Shown piece by piece: positions 40,064 through 49,804 of a stretch of 64,000 nucleotides of DNA. Position numbers and translations under genes: made by a program. Under the pieces are notes generated by a model. It worked only from the letters and a program-made list of their open reading frames with translations, was not told where the DNA came from and did not search any database. Every line of letters starts with the position of its first letter. Position 1 is the first letter of the stretch. The DNA comes from Caballeronia sp. LZ062 (lineage in GTDB: Bacteria > Pseudomonadota > Gammaproteobacteria > Burkholderiales > Burkholderiaceae), in the NCBI RefSeq assembly GCF_031450785.1, contig NZ_JARTWB010000001.1:1240001-1304000 (forward strand), written 5' to 3'.

Positions 40064-42943
40064 TTACAGCAGCGTATGAGTCGTGGAACGCGGCGCGAGC
40101 GATTCACGCGTCAGGGCTTCGAGCGGCAATGGCTTGTCGAACAGATAGCCCTGCGCCTGCGCCGCGCCCATGTCGCGCAGAACCGCGAGTGTCGCCGCAT
40201 CTTCGACGCCCTCGGCGACGAGCGTGAGATCGAGCGATTCGGCCATGCGCACGATCGCCCGCACGATGGCGCGGCTGCGCGCACTGCGCGTGAGTTCGAG
40301 AATGAATGACTTGTCTATCTTGAGGCCGCTGAACTGATACTGATGCACATAACTGAGCGACGAAAAGCCCGAGCCGAAATCGTCGAGGACGACTGACATA
40401 CCGTTATCCGCCAGCCGCTGCATCGTGCGTCGGGCAAGATCAGGCTCGGCGACAAGCGCGCCTTCGGTCAGTTCGAGGCACAAACGCGATGGCGAAACGC
40501 GATAGCGCCGCAATAGCGCGAGCACGTCGTCCGCGAATTCGGGGCGCGTCATGCTATAGCTCGAGCAGTTCACATGTACCGGCGGCCAGTGCGCGAAACG
40601 CTCGCTCGAAAGAATGGCCGCGACGCGTTCGAGCATATAAAGGTCGAGCCGGCCAATGAGTCGCAGTCCCTCCACCGCAGGCAGAAATTCCGCGGGCCCG
40701 ACGATGCGCCCGTCCGCTTGCCGCCAGCGAATCAGCGCCTCCAGCGCCACCACGTCGCCGCTCTTCACATCCACGATAGGCTGGAAATAGGGCAGCAATT
40801 CGTCGTCGCGCTTCATGGCGTTGCGCAGCGCGCCTTCGCGCTCCACCTGGTCGGACACTTGCCGGCGCAATTCCTGATTGAACACGACGAAGCTGTCACG
40901 CCCCGCGTTTTTCACGCGATACATGGCAGTATCGGCGTCGCGGAGAAGATCGGCGGGCTCGGTATGGAACTGGCTGTCCGCGCTGACAATGCCGATACTG
41001 CACGACGAAAACACCACGTGTTCTTCGATATGGAACGGCAGGTCGAAGGCCGCGAGAATGCGCTTGGCGATGGAGACCGCGTCCTGCACCACCGCCTTCG
41101 GCGAGAGAATGGCGAACTCGTCGCCGCCCAGACGCGCGAGCAAGTCGGACGCGCGCACGCAGGCACGCAAGCGCGCGGCGGCTTGCACCAGCAGCATGTC
41201 GCCGAAATGATGACCGAGGCTGTCGTTCACCACCTTGAAGCGATCCAGATCGATGAACATCACCGACAAGTCATGGCCGTGCATGCTGTAGTCGTTCCAC
41301 GCGCCCTGAAGCCGCTGCATCAAATGGCTTCGGTTGGGTAGACCCGTCAGTGCGTCGTGCGAATTTTCAAACACGAGGCGCGCGTTCGCTTCATCCAGTT
41401 CGCGTGTGCGTGCCTGCACGCGCGCTTCGAGTTCGAGATTCGCGGCGTGCAGCGCTTCGGCATCGCGACGTCGCGAAAGGGCCGTGTCGATATGGCGGGA
41501 AACGAACGTCAGCAGTTCCTGATCGCGCAGCGAATAGCGCACGAGCGGTGAATAGCTTTGCACGGCAAGCACGCCGCGCACGACGTCGCCGTCGAAGAGC
41601 GGAATGCCGAGCCACGAGCGCAGGCGCACGCAATTGTTTTCGGTTTCGATGGCGCCTTCGCTGATGAGGCGCACGGCTTCCTCATGATCGATCAAACGCG
41701 GACGACGCTCCCGGATTACATATTCCGTGAGCCCGCGCCGGCCGCGTCGCGGGCCGGGGCGTTGGGGCACGATCTCGTCCACGTAATAGGGAAACGACAC
41801 CTCGTCCGTTTCCTTTTCGTACAGCGCGATATAGAAGTTGCGTGCGTAAAGCAGTTCGCCCACGATGCCGTGCAGGCTGCGGAAGAACTCCATCGTGTCG
41901 CCCGGCCGGCTCGACAGTTCCGCGATCTGGTACAACGCGGCCTGCAAATGCTCGGACCGCTCGCGCTCCGCGATGCCATGACGCAACGCGGCATTCAGTT
42001 GCGACAATTCGGACGTGCGGCGCGCAACCTGCTCTTCGAGATCCGCGCGATGCAGGATGCGATCGAGCGCCATCGCCACATGCCGCGCGACCACCAGAAA
42101 CAGCGCGCGCTGCTCCGCCGTATAGATGCGCGAAACGTCGTAGACCTGCATCGCGAGCATCCCGAACACTTCGTCGGACGCATTTTTCAGCGGCGCGCCC
42201 ATCCAGAACTCGGGGCGGTCGCCGAGGCAAAAGAACCGGCCTTCGCGCTCCGCTGCGGTGATGTCGGCCGTCGTGACGAACAGCGGCTTGCCGCTCGTGA
42301 GCACGCGGCCGGTCATCGAGAGATGGTCAAGGTCGAGTATGTCGAAGTTGTCGGCTTCGACCACGTCTGTGTCGATCACATCCACGTAGTACGGGTACGT
42401 GATCTTGCCGGTCTTGCGGTCGTACAGCGCAAGGTAGAAGTTTTCCGCGTCGATCAGCGTGCCCAGGCGCTCGTGGACGCCGCGCAGAAAGTCGGCGCGG
42501 TCCGGCACCGAACTCGCCAGATAAGCGATTTCGTACAGCACGCGCTGCGTAAGCTGCGCGCGGGCGAGGGCATCGGCCTGCACGCGCTCGCCCAGACGCC
42601 GCGCAAGCTCGGCAAGATGCGGGTCGTCGCGTTGCGCGAGCGGCGCGAGCAGCCAGCCGAGCACGCCTTCGCCGCGGCCCGTCGGCCAGCGGTGCCAGTC
42701 ATGCGCGGCGCAAAGGCCCTCCAGACGCTCCTCCGGAATGCTGCGCGGCCATACGAGCGGCGCATCGCCGCGGCGCGCGAGGTGCAACTGCTCACCCGCG
42801 CGATACCATGCCCACGCCTGTCCGCAGCCCATCGCGGCGGCGTCCTGCAGCAACGCCTCGATGGATTGCGCATCGGTCACGTCGGTTCCGGGTGCGCCCG
42901 CCGTCGAAACGGGCGGCGCGTTGTACGCGGAAAACACACTCAT
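40064..42943 (-). CDS. GAF-GAF-GGDEF-EAL cyclic-di-GMP signalling protein
   Basis: A cytoplasmic 959-residue protein. After an N-terminal region come two GAF domains (about 135-305 and 340-500, each with YALY/IALYE and FPYYVDEI-like segments), a coiled coil, and a GGDEF domain with an intact LGGDEF motif (DIDRF-like MFIDLDRFKVVND). The EAL domain keeps VVALEALIRW, LELTEGALV, LDDFGSGFSSLSYV and KIDKSFI. Both catalytic motifs look intact, so it may be bifunctional or have one active output. The GAF ligand is unknown. No membrane segment seen. Confidence 0.92.
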   Translation of the reverse strand: MSVFSAYNAPPVSTAGAPGTDVTDAQSIEALLQDAAAMGCGQAWAWYRAGEQLHLARRGDAPLVWPRSIPEERLEGLCAAHDWHRWPTGRGEGVLGWLLAPLAQRDDPHLAELARRLGERVQADALARAQLTQRVLYEIAYLASSVPDRADFLRGVHERLGTLIDAENFYLALYDRKTGKITYPYYVDVIDTDVVEADNFDILDLDHLSMTGRVLTSGKPLFVTTADITAAEREGRFFCLGDRPEFWMGAPLKNASDEVFGMLAMQVYDVSRIYTAEQRALFLVVARHVAMALDRILHRADLEEQVARRTSELSQLNAALRHGIAERERSEHLQAALYQIAELSSRPGDTMEFFRSLHGIVGELLYARNFYIALYEKETDEVSFPYYVDEIVPQRPGPRRGRRGLTEYVIRERRPRLIDHEEAVRLISEGAIETENNCVRLRSWLGIPLFDGDVVRGVLAVQSYSPLVRYSLRDQELLTFVSRHIDTALSRRRDAEALHAANLELEARVQARTRELDEANARLVFENSHDALTGLPNRSHLMQRLQGAWNDYSMHGHDLSVMFIDLDRFKVVNDSLGHHFGDMLLVQAAARLRACVRASDLLARLGGDEFAILSPKAVVQDAVSIAKRILAAFDLPFHIEEHVVFSSCSIGIVSADSQFHTEPADLLRDADTAMYRVKNAGRDSFVVFNQELRRQVSDQVEREGALRNAMKRDDELLPYFQPIVDVKSGDVVALEALIRWRQADGRIVGPAEFLPAVEGLRLIGRLDLYMLERVAAILSSERFAHWPPVHVNCSSYSMTRPEFADDVLALLRRYRVSPSRLCLELTEGALVAEPDLARRTMQRLADNGMSVVLDDFGSGFSSLSYVHQYQFSGLKIDKSFILELTRSARSRAIVRAIVRMAESLDLTLVAEGVEDAATLAVLRDMGAAQAQGYLFDKPLPLEALTRESLAPRSTTHTLL

Positions 42944-43082
42944 CGGCGCTCCAGGCCATTCGGGTCTTGTCGACCGCCTCAGCGGCGGTCCCGTTCTTTC
43001 TCAAGCAAACGCTCTTACCGGGCTAACGGCAGCCAGCATACAGGCTTGAGCGTCGCCAAAAAAAATCGCGTGGGAGAGGGTA

Positions 43083-44081
43083 TCAGGCAGCGGACGCGCC
43101 GCTTGCCGCGAAGCGTTCGCGGTACGCCTGCGGCGACACGCCCAGCGAGCGCAGAAAGCCGCGCCGCATGGTTTCCTCCGTGCCGAAGCCGCAGCGCGCC
43201 GCCACGCGCTTCACTGGCAGCGCGGTGTCGCCGAGCAGCCGCCGCGCGGCTTCTAGCCGCATCCGCTCGATGGAGCGCGCGGGTGTCGTGCCCGTTTGCG
43301 CACGGTAATGGCGCACGAAGCTGCGTTCGCTCATTCCGACGCGCGCCGCCAGCGTCGCCACGGAGAGATCGGCGGCCAGATTTTCGGCGATCCAGGCGTG
43401 CAGTTCGCCGAAACGGTCGCCCGATTTCTGCAGCGAGAGCGCGGCGCTGAACTGCGCCTGCCCGCCGGGACGCTTCAAGAAGACGACGAGGTGGCGCGCG
43501 ACATCCAGCGCGAGCGCGCGCCCGAGATCTTCCTCGACGAGCGCGAGCGCCAGGTCGATGCCCGCCGTGACGCCCGCCGACGTCCAGACTGCGCCGTCGC
43601 GAATGAAGATGGGATCGGACTCCACGCGCACCGCCGGGAAGCGTGCGGCCAGCTCGTCGCAGCGCGTCCAGTGCGTCACGGCGCGGCGCTCGTCGAGCAG
43701 GCCCGCCGCCGCGAGCAGGAACGCCCCGGTGCATACCGACGCCGTGCGGCGCGCATGGCGCGCGCGCTCGCGAAGCCAGTCGACGAGCGTTCGGTCACGC
43801 ACCGCGCCGTGCACGCCCCAGCCGCCCGCGACGATCAGCGTGTCGCACGGCGCGTCCGCCGCCGGCAGCGGATGACCGAGCAGGCCTAGACCGGCGGAAG
43901 CCGTCGCGCTCGCACCCGCCATCACGACGCGGGCACGATACGGCTGCGCCATGCCCGCCGCGACGGCCAGTTCGTTCGCCGACGCGAACACTTGCAGCGG
44001 CCCGGCGACATCGAGCAATTGCACGTCGGGGAAGGCGAGGGCATCGACGTCGCGCGGCGTCGGATCGGAAGGGCGGGTCAT
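43083..44081 (-). CDS. GlxA-family transcriptional regulator (DJ-1/PfpI plus AraC HTH)
   Basis: A protein of about 332 residues. The N-terminal DJ-1/PfpI-like domain (FPDVQLLDVAGPLQVFASAN, TLIVAGGWGV, TASVCTGAFLLAAAGLLDER) is followed by an AraC-type double helix-turn-helix (LSVATLAARVGMSERSFVRH, KRVAARCGFGTEETMRRGFL). The start at 44081 is chosen because upstream in-frame residues are Pro-rich and unlike the family. It is divergent from an isonitrile-hydratase-like gene, the likely target. Confidence 0.9.
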   Translation of the reverse strand: MTRPSDPTPRDVDALAFPDVQLLDVAGPLQVFASANELAVAAGMAQPYRARVVMAGASATASAGLGLLGHPLPAADAPCDTLIVAGGWGVHGAVRDRTLVDWLRERARHARRTASVCTGAFLLAAAGLLDERRAVTHWTRCDELAARFPAVRVESDPIFIRDGAVWTSAGVTAGIDLALALVEEDLGRALALDVARHLVVFLKRPGGQAQFSAALSLQKSGDRFGELHAWIAENLAADLSVATLAARVGMSERSFVRHYRAQTGTTPARSIERMRLEAARRLLGDTALPVKRVAARCGFGTEETMRRGFLRSLGVSPQAYRERFAASGASAA

Positions 44082-44189
44082 GGTGGCGGAAACCGGGGGT
44101 GGCGGAAAACGTGGGCTGACTGTCGATTTCGCCATAGCGTAGCCGCGTAGCATGGCTTTCGTCCACTGACATCAATCAAGGAGAAAGCG

Positions 44190-44879
44190 ATGACCTTGCA
44201 CATCGGCCTCTTGCTGTTCCCGGGGGTGCAGCAACTCGACATGACCGGCCCGTACGACGTTTTCGCGAACATTCCCGGCGCGAAAGTGCATTTGATCTGG
44301 AAGACGCGCGAGCCGGTTCTATCGACCGCTGGCATGGTTCTCACGCCCGACACGACCTTCGACGACTGCCCCGCGCTCGACGTGCTGTGCGCGCCCGGCG
44401 GCGGGGGCGTCGGCGCGCTGATGGAGGACGATGAGACGCTCGCGTTCCTGCGGCGGCAAGCGGCGGGCGCGCGCTATGTGACGTCGGTGTGCACGGGCGC
44501 GCTGGTGCTCGGCGCGGCCGGCTTATTGCGCGGCAAGCGCGCGACGACGCACTGGGCGTATCACGCGCTTCTCGCCGATCTCGGCGCGATTCCGGTGCGC
44601 GGGCGCGTCGTGCGTGACGGCAACGTGCTGACAGGCGGCGGCATCACGGCGGGCATCGACTTCGCGCTGACGCTCGCGGCGGAACTCATCGGCGAGCAGG
44701 GCGCGCAGGCCATTCAGCTTGCGATGGAATATGCGCCCGCGCCGCCTTTCGACGCAGGCGATCCCGAACGGGCGAGCGCGGAAGTCCTGCACATGGTGCA
44801 AGAGCACGAGGCCGCATCGCTCGAAAGGCGGCGTGAGATCATCGGCCGCGTTGCGCAGCGGCTCGCGGTGAGTGCGTGA
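44190..44879 (+). CDS. DJ-1/PfpI protein, isonitrile hydratase-like
   Basis: A 229-residue enzyme of the type that hydrates isonitriles to N-substituted formamides. The start HIGLLLFPGVQQLDMTGPYD, the nucleophile elbow YVTSVCTGALVLGAAGLLRG and TTHWAYHALLADLGAIPVRG match isonitrile hydratase InhA. A good AAGGAG ribosome site precedes the ATG. Divergent from and probably controlled by the GlxA regulator. Natural substrate not shown. Confidence 0.85.
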   Translation: MTLHIGLLLFPGVQQLDMTGPYDVFANIPGAKVHLIWKTREPVLSTAGMVLTPDTTFDDCPALDVLCAPGGGGVGALMEDDETLAFLRRQAAGARYVTSVCTGALVLGAAGLLRGKRATTHWAYHALLADLGAIPVRGRVVRDGNVLTGGGITAGIDFALTLAAELIGEQGAQAIQLAMEYAPAPPFDAGDPERASAEVLHMVQEHEAASLERRREIIGRVAQRLAVSA

Positions 44880-44880
44880 C

Positions 44881-45300
44881 TCAGAAGTGCTTCTGCATGA
44901 AATAGCGCGAGCGCTCGCCGTGAAAACGGGCCAGCTCGCCGAACGTCTGATAGCCGCAGCGCGCATAGAGATCGCGCGCTTGCGGGTTCAGCGTGTCGAG
45001 CCAGGCGGCGCGGCAGCCGCGCTTTCTCGCTTCCGCTTCCGCAGCCTCGAGCGCGCGTCTGGCGAGGCCGCGACCGCGCGCGTCCTCGCGTATCCACAGC
45101 CATTTGACGAAGAGCCAGTTCCACGCGGTGAAGCCCGCCAGCCCGCCGACGAAGTCGTCATCCACATAGACGGATACGGCGAGATCGCGGTGGCCGCTCG
45201 GCCCCATCTGCGTCGCGTTGAATGCGGCAAGTCCGCCCGCGACTTCGCGCTCGAACGATTCGTCGACCCAGTCGGCGACGGAAACGCTCACGTCGTTCAT
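44881..45300 (-). CDS. GNAT-family N-acetyltransferase
   Basis: A 139-residue acetyltransferase. The acetyl-CoA-binding motif is ALFVKWLWIREDARGRGLAR-like (LWIREDARGRGLARRALEAA), followed by RGCRAAWLDTLNPQARDLYA and RCGYQTFGELARFHGERSRY. The start at 45300 is one base from the stop of the upstream binding-protein gene, so translation is likely coupled. Substrate unknown. Confidence 0.88.
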   Translation of the reverse strand: MNDVSVSVADWVDESFEREVAGGLAAFNATQMGPSGHRDLAVSVYVDDDFVGGLAGFTAWNWLFVKWLWIREDARGRGLARRALEAAEAEARKRGCRAAWLDTLNPQARDLYARCGYQTFGELARFHGERSRYFMQKHF

Positions 45301-45301
45301 G

Positions 45302-46039
45302 TCAGACGCCCGCAGGCGGCGCGACCGATGCGCCTTTGATTCCATGCCGCGCTAGTGCTTCGGCGACGAAGCCGGACCGCTTCACGTCTTCGACGAATTT
45401 ACGCAACGCATCGGCGGCCGCTTCGCTGCGCGATTTGGGCAAGCCCATGGCCTGCTGAATGACCATGAAGCGTTCGTTCAAGAGACGCAGGCCCGGCGTG
45501 CGTGCTGCATCGGCTTCGAGTTGCTGCTTGACGCCCGCGGCCACGTCGAGGCCGTCGCGAAGAAACGTCTTCACGACTGCTTGCGACGACTCCGCCCGCA
45601 CGATCTGCGCTTGCTTGATTTCGCGCGTGAGAAAGAGGTCATATGCGCTGCCTTTGCCGACCACGATCCGATTTCCCGCGCGATCCACTTCGTCGTTATG
45701 TGTGAGCGGCGAGTCGTTGCGCACGAGGTAGAAGCCTTCGATCAACACGTAAGGTGCAGTGAACGCAATGCCCGCGCCCCGCAACGGATCGATCGCGAAG
45801 AAGCCGATATCCGCCGCCTCGTTGGTCACGGTCTCCACCGATTTCGCGGCGGTATCGAACGCGGTGAACGACACGTCCACGCCGAGTCGCGACGCCAGTT
45901 CGCGCGCGAGATCCACTGACACGCCGCCGGGCTCGCCGCTCGCATCGCGGTGCGCAAGGATCGGATTGCCGAGATTGAGCGATGCGCGCAGCACACCTGT
46001 CGGGGCGAAGGCTTGCAGCAAGGTCGGAGAAAGAGTCAT
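45302..46039 (-). CDS. Solute-binding protein family 3-like protein lacking a signal peptide
   Basis: A 245-residue protein with the family 3 binding fold: LRASLNLGNPILAHRDASGE, GVSVDLARELASRLGVDVSF, NEAADIGFFAIDPLRGAGIA, FTAPYVLIEGFYLVRNDS. From the ATG at 46039 (MTLSPTLLQAFAPTGVLRAS) no signal peptide exists, and the longer in-frame version also lacks one. It may therefore act in the cytoplasm or be exported another way. It is coupled to a GNAT gene, not to ABC transporter genes. Confidence 0.8.
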   Translation of the reverse strand: MTLSPTLLQAFAPTGVLRASLNLGNPILAHRDASGEPGGVSVDLARELASRLGVDVSFTAFDTAAKSVETVTNEAADIGFFAIDPLRGAGIAFTAPYVLIEGFYLVRNDSPLTHNDEVDRAGNRIVVGKGSAYDLFLTREIKQAQIVRAESSQAVVKTFLRDGLDVAAGVKQQLEADAARTPGLRLLNERFMVIQQAMGLPKSRSEAAADALRKFVEDVKRSGFVAEALARHGIKGASVAPPAGV

Positions 46040-46112
46040 GGCTTCGTGCGCGTATGTTGTGTGAGCATGCAGAATACGCGAACCGCGACCACGCTTGCAA
46101 AGGACAATCGCC

Positions 46113-46610
46113 ATGACCGAACCGCTCGATGCGCAAGCCCTCGTTGCGCGCCTCGACTTGCAGCCGCATCCTGAAGGAGGCTACTTTCGTGAGACGTATC
46201 GCGCGAATCAGCGTGTGACGCGCGACAGCGAGAACGATCCGCGTTCGGCTTCGACGGCGATCTACTACTTGCTATGCGATGGCGCGCATTCGGCGTGGCA
46301 CCGCATTCGCTCGGATGAAGTCTGGCACTTTCATGCGGGCGATCCGCTTTTCGTGCATGTACTGGATGCGAACGGTGCGCTGACCACGCACACGCTGGGC
46401 AATATGCTTCTGCACAAAGACGCGGTGTTTCAGGCCGTCGTACATGCAGGTCACTGGTTCGCTGCGGAATGCAGCGTGGCATCGGGCGCGTCGCTGGTTG
46501 GTTGCACCGTCGCGCCGGGTTTCGAGTTCAGCGAATTCGAGCTTGCCGATTGCGACGACTTGAAGGCGCGATATTCGCAACATCACGAGTTGATCGAACG
46601 GCTCGCCTAG
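46113..46610 (+). CDS. DUF985 cupin family protein
   Basis: A 165-residue cupin: LQPHPEGGYFRETYRANQRV at the N-terminus, AIYYLLCDGAHSAWHRIRSD, EVWHFHAGDPLFVHVLDANG and AVVHAGHWFAAECSVASGAS. This is the YML079w/DUF985 cupin group, enzymatic role unknown. ATG at 46113; divergent from the binding-protein gene, and its 3' end overlaps the convergent mobB gene by 4 bp. Confidence 0.88.
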   Translation: MTEPLDAQALVARLDLQPHPEGGYFRETYRANQRVTRDSENDPRSASTAIYYLLCDGAHSAWHRIRSDEVWHFHAGDPLFVHVLDANGALTTHTLGNMLLHKDAVFQAVVHAGHWFAAECSVASGASLVGCTVAPGFEFSEFELADCDDLKARYSQHHELIERLA

Positions 46611-47131
46611 CGGTGCAACGCGATACCGAGCGTCGCGCAGATGAACGCGCCAATGCGTTCTATGTCGTCGAGTGCGAGCACGGGCAAGGCCGTGTCGATA
46701 GCGGCGGCGTCGTCCGTCGCGATGGCGAGAAATCCCATGTCGCTCATATACAGTGGTTGCTTGCCTGTCGACGGTCGCACCACTTCGAGCCGTGGCATCG
46801 CTTCGCTCGCGAAGCCCTCGACTATCACGAAGTCCGCATGGGAAAGACGCGCGGCGAGCACCGCGAGCGGCGGCTCGGGTTCATCGTTCAGTTCATGCAA
46901 GATGGCATAGCGATACGGCGACGCGATCAGCACTTCACCCGCGCCCGCGCGACGAAAGCGCGCACTGTCTTTAGCGGGCGGCTCCAGTTCGATTGAATGG
47001 TGACTGTGCTTGATGACGTTGACCGTCAGCCCTTGCGCGCGAAACCACGGCAGCAGCGCCTCGATCAGCGTGGTCTTGCCTTGGCCCGAGCGGCCCGAAA
47101 TGCCGAAGAGCGGCGGGTGCGGCGAATTCAT
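46607..47131 (-). CDS. mobB: Molybdopterin-guanine dinucleotide biosynthesis protein B
   Basis: A 174-residue P-loop GTPase assisting MobA in attaching GMP to molybdopterin. The N-terminus LFGISGRSGQGKTTLIEALL is the Walker A of MobB, followed by LTVNVIKHSHHSIELEPPAK, DSARFRRAGAGEVLIASPYR and ADFVIVEGFASEAMPRLEVV. The start at 47131 is chosen because the upstream in-frame part is not MobB-like. mobA is not nearby. Confidence 0.92.
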   Translation of the reverse strand: MNSPHPPLFGISGRSGQGKTTLIEALLPWFRAQGLTVNVIKHSHHSIELEPPAKDSARFRRAGAGEVLIASPYRYAILHELNDEPEPPLAVLAARLSHADFVIVEGFASEAMPRLEVVRPSTGKQPLYMSDMGFLAIATDDAAAIDTALPVLALDDIERIGAFICATLGIALHR

Positions 47132-47278
47132 GCGATGGATGTATCGTTGTCGTGGCTGAAGAAGTCCGGCAAGTGTAGCGGCTTCGTGGCGAGCGAAGGG
47201 AAATCGCGCTATCGTCGGGCATCGTGCTTGCACTGATTGCGCCGTATTCGCATCAGCGCCTACTCACAGGATCAGGAC

Positions 47279-49804
47279 ATGGCCGAAGACAATCCCAGCA
47301 CCGCGCTCGCTCCGCAGCAATTCTCCATTGACGTCATGCTGGAAAAGTACGCCAAAGGGGACGAAACGCGTGTCGACGATATCTATCGGCGCGTGGCGCG
47401 CGGTGTCGCACTCGCGGAACCTCCCGAGCAGCGCGCGAAGGCCGAAGCGGAGTTCGTCGATAACTTCAAGCGCGGCGCGCTGGGCGCGGGCCGCATCATG
47501 AGCGCGGCGGGCGCGGGCATCGACGCCACGCTCATCAACTGCTTCGTGCAGCCGGTCGGCGATGCGATTCAAGGCGTCGACGACAACGGATTGCCCGGCA
47601 TCTACGTCGCGCTGTTGCAGGCCGCCGAGACCATGCGGCGCGGCGGCGGCGTGGGGTATAACTTTTCGTCCATCCGTCCGCGCGGCGCACGCGTGCATTC
47701 GACAGGATCGGCCGCGTCCGGGCCGTGCAGCTACATGGACGTGTTCGATGCTTCATGCCGCACGGTCGAAAGCGCCGGTGCGCGGCGCGGCGCGCAAATG
47801 GGCATTCTGGACTGCACGCATCCGGATCTGCTCGAATTCATTGCGGCCAAGCATACGAAAGGGCGCTGGAACAACTTCAACGTATCGGTGGCGGTGACGG
47901 ACGAATTCATGCAGGCCGTCGCCGACGACGCCACCTGGCAACTCGTGCACAACGCGGAGCCCTCGCCAGCGCAACGGGCGTCGGCGGATATTCGTCAGCG
48001 TGAAGATGGCTTATGGGTGTATCGCGAAGTGCGGGCGCGCGAGGTATGGAACACGATCATGCGTTCTACTTACGATGTCGCGGAGCCGGGCGTCGTCTTC
48101 ATTTCGCGCATGAACGACGACAACAATCTGCGCGCGCTCGAAGCCATTCGCGCGACCAATCCGTGCGGCGAGCAGCCGTTGCCCGCGTATGGCTGCTGCA
48201 ATCTCGGACCGCTGAATCTCACGCGCTTCGTTTCCGATCCGTTCGCGCAGATGCGGGGCGGCGCGCCGCGCTTCGACTGGGACGGACTCGCGCGCACGAC
48301 ACGCACGCAAGTGCGCTTTCTCGACGACGTTCTCGACGTGACCTTGTGGCCGCTGCCGGAACAGGCGCGCGAAGCACAAGCCAAGCGGCGCATCGGCGTG
48401 GGCTTCACGGGACTCGGCGACACGCTCGTCATGCTCGGCTTGCGCTATGACAGTCAGGAAGGGCGCGACTTCGCGGCGCGCATCGCACGCACCATGCGCG
48501 ACGAGGCTTATCGCGCATCCGTGGAACTGGCGCGCGAACGCGGCGCCTTTCCGCTCTTCGACGCGCGTCGCTATCTCGAACAAGGCACGTTCGCATCCCG
48601 CTTGCCCGAGGACATCACAAGCGCCATTCGCACGCACGGCATCCGCAACAGTCATCTGCTTTCCATCGCGCCGACCGGCACGGTCAGTCTCGCGTTCGCG
48701 GACAACGCATCGAACGGCATCGAGCCCGCGTTTTCGTGGACCTATCAACGCACCAAGCGCATGGCGGACGGCTCGCGTCAGAGCTTTGCGGTGGAAGATC
48801 ACGCGTATCGTCTGTATCGTGAGCTGGGCGGGGACGTGAATGCGCTGCCTGATTACTTCGTCAGCGCGTTGGACATGTCCGCGCACGATCACCTCGAAAT
48901 GATGGCGGCGGTGCAGCCTTTCGTGGATACGTCCATCTCGAAGACGGTGAACGTGCCCGCGGACTATCCGTTCGACAAGTTCCAGGACCTCTACTTCGAA
49001 GCATGGCGGCGCGGGCTCAAGGGTCTTGCCACGTATCGGCCGAACGACACGCTCGGCGCAGTGCTTTCCGTCACGCCGCAGGAAACGCCGAGCGATTCTC
49101 CCGATCCCGAACTGGACCTCGATCCTTTGCGCATTGCAATCGACCACCGGCCGCGTGGCGAATTGCCCGCGATCATCGAGAAGGTCGAGTATCTGACGCA
49201 AGCGGGGAAGAAGTCGCTTTATCTCGCGGTGTCGTTCATCGAAGTGACGGGTCGCATCGCGGGTGAGGACGTAAGCATCGAACGTCCGATCGAATTCTTT
49301 ATTCCAACCGGACAGAGCGACGAATCGCAGCAGTGGATCACGGCGACAATGCGTTCGCTTTCGCTGGCCGCGCGGGGCGGCTTCGCGGCGCGCACGTTGC
49401 AGGACATGCGCAAGGTGTCGTGGGACCGCGGACAGGTGCGGCTCGGCGATGTCGAGCGGCTCGACGGTCATCGCAGTCCGCGTTGGCACGACTCCGAAGT
49501 CGCGGCGCTGGCGTACGCGATCCAGCAGATTCTTCACCGGCGCGGCTTTCTGGATGCCGAAGGCAATCAGGTTCCCTCGCGCGTCCTTGCGCGCAAGCGT
49601 AGCGACGCGGCGCTGCCAGTGCGCGCCTTGCAGGTGGAAGACGAAGCGCCAGGGCAGGACGACGTGATACAGGCGCCCGTCGATCCGCATGGACTGGCAC
49701 AAATGCACGGACGGAAATGCGCGACCTGCGGCGCGAACGCCGTGATTCGCAAAGACGGCTGCGATTTCTGCACAGCGTGCGGCGAAATCGGCGCGTGCGG
49801 CTAA
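47279..49804 (+). CDS. nrdJ: Adenosylcobalamin-dependent ribonucleotide reductase (class II)
   Basis: A protein of about 841 residues that reduces ribonucleotides using a B12-generated radical and needs no oxygen. The active-site loop ATNPCGEQPLPAYGCCNLGP is near residue 293. LNLTRFVSDPF, GFTGLGDTLVMLGLRYDS and NSHLLSIAPTGTVSLAFADN follow. The C-terminal zinc/redox tail (CATCGANAVIRKDGCDFCTA, then CGEIGACG) is at about 812-841. The ATG at 47279 fits better than 47237. I see no cobalamin riboswitch in the 147 bp upstream. Confidence 0.93.
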   Translation: MAEDNPSTALAPQQFSIDVMLEKYAKGDETRVDDIYRRVARGVALAEPPEQRAKAEAEFVDNFKRGALGAGRIMSAAGAGIDATLINCFVQPVGDAIQGVDDNGLPGIYVALLQAAETMRRGGGVGYNFSSIRPRGARVHSTGSAASGPCSYMDVFDASCRTVESAGARRGAQMGILDCTHPDLLEFIAAKHTKGRWNNFNVSVAVTDEFMQAVADDATWQLVHNAEPSPAQRASADIRQREDGLWVYREVRAREVWNTIMRSTYDVAEPGVVFISRMNDDNNLRALEAIRATNPCGEQPLPAYGCCNLGPLNLTRFVSDPFAQMRGGAPRFDWDGLARTTRTQVRFLDDVLDVTLWPLPEQAREAQAKRRIGVGFTGLGDTLVMLGLRYDSQEGRDFAARIARTMRDEAYRASVELARERGAFPLFDARRYLEQGTFASRLPEDITSAIRTHGIRNSHLLSIAPTGTVSLAFADNASNGIEPAFSWTYQRTKRMADGSRQSFAVEDHAYRLYRELGGDVNALPDYFVSALDMSAHDHLEMMAAVQPFVDTSISKTVNVPADYPFDKFQDLYFEAWRRGLKGLATYRPNDTLGAVLSVTPQETPSDSPDPELDLDPLRIAIDHRPRGELPAIIEKVEYLTQAGKKSLYLAVSFIEVTGRIAGEDVSIERPIEFFIPTGQSDESQQWITATMRSLSLAARGGFAARTLQDMRKVSWDRGQVRLGDVERLDGHRSPRWHDSEVAALAYAIQQILHRRGFLDAEGNQVPSRVLARKRSDAALPVRALQVEDEAPGQDDVIQAPVDPHGLAQMHGRKCATCGANAVIRKDGCDFCTACGEIGACG

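Noticed and set aside
41558-43450. Large plus-strand open frame (630 codons)
   Set aside because: Antisense to the GAF-GGDEF-EAL and GlxA genes; Arg/Ala/His-rich translation typical of high-GC shadow frames.
47132-47278. Cobalamin riboswitch before nrdJ
   Set aside because: The region is only 147 bp and I could not find a B12-box-like sequence.
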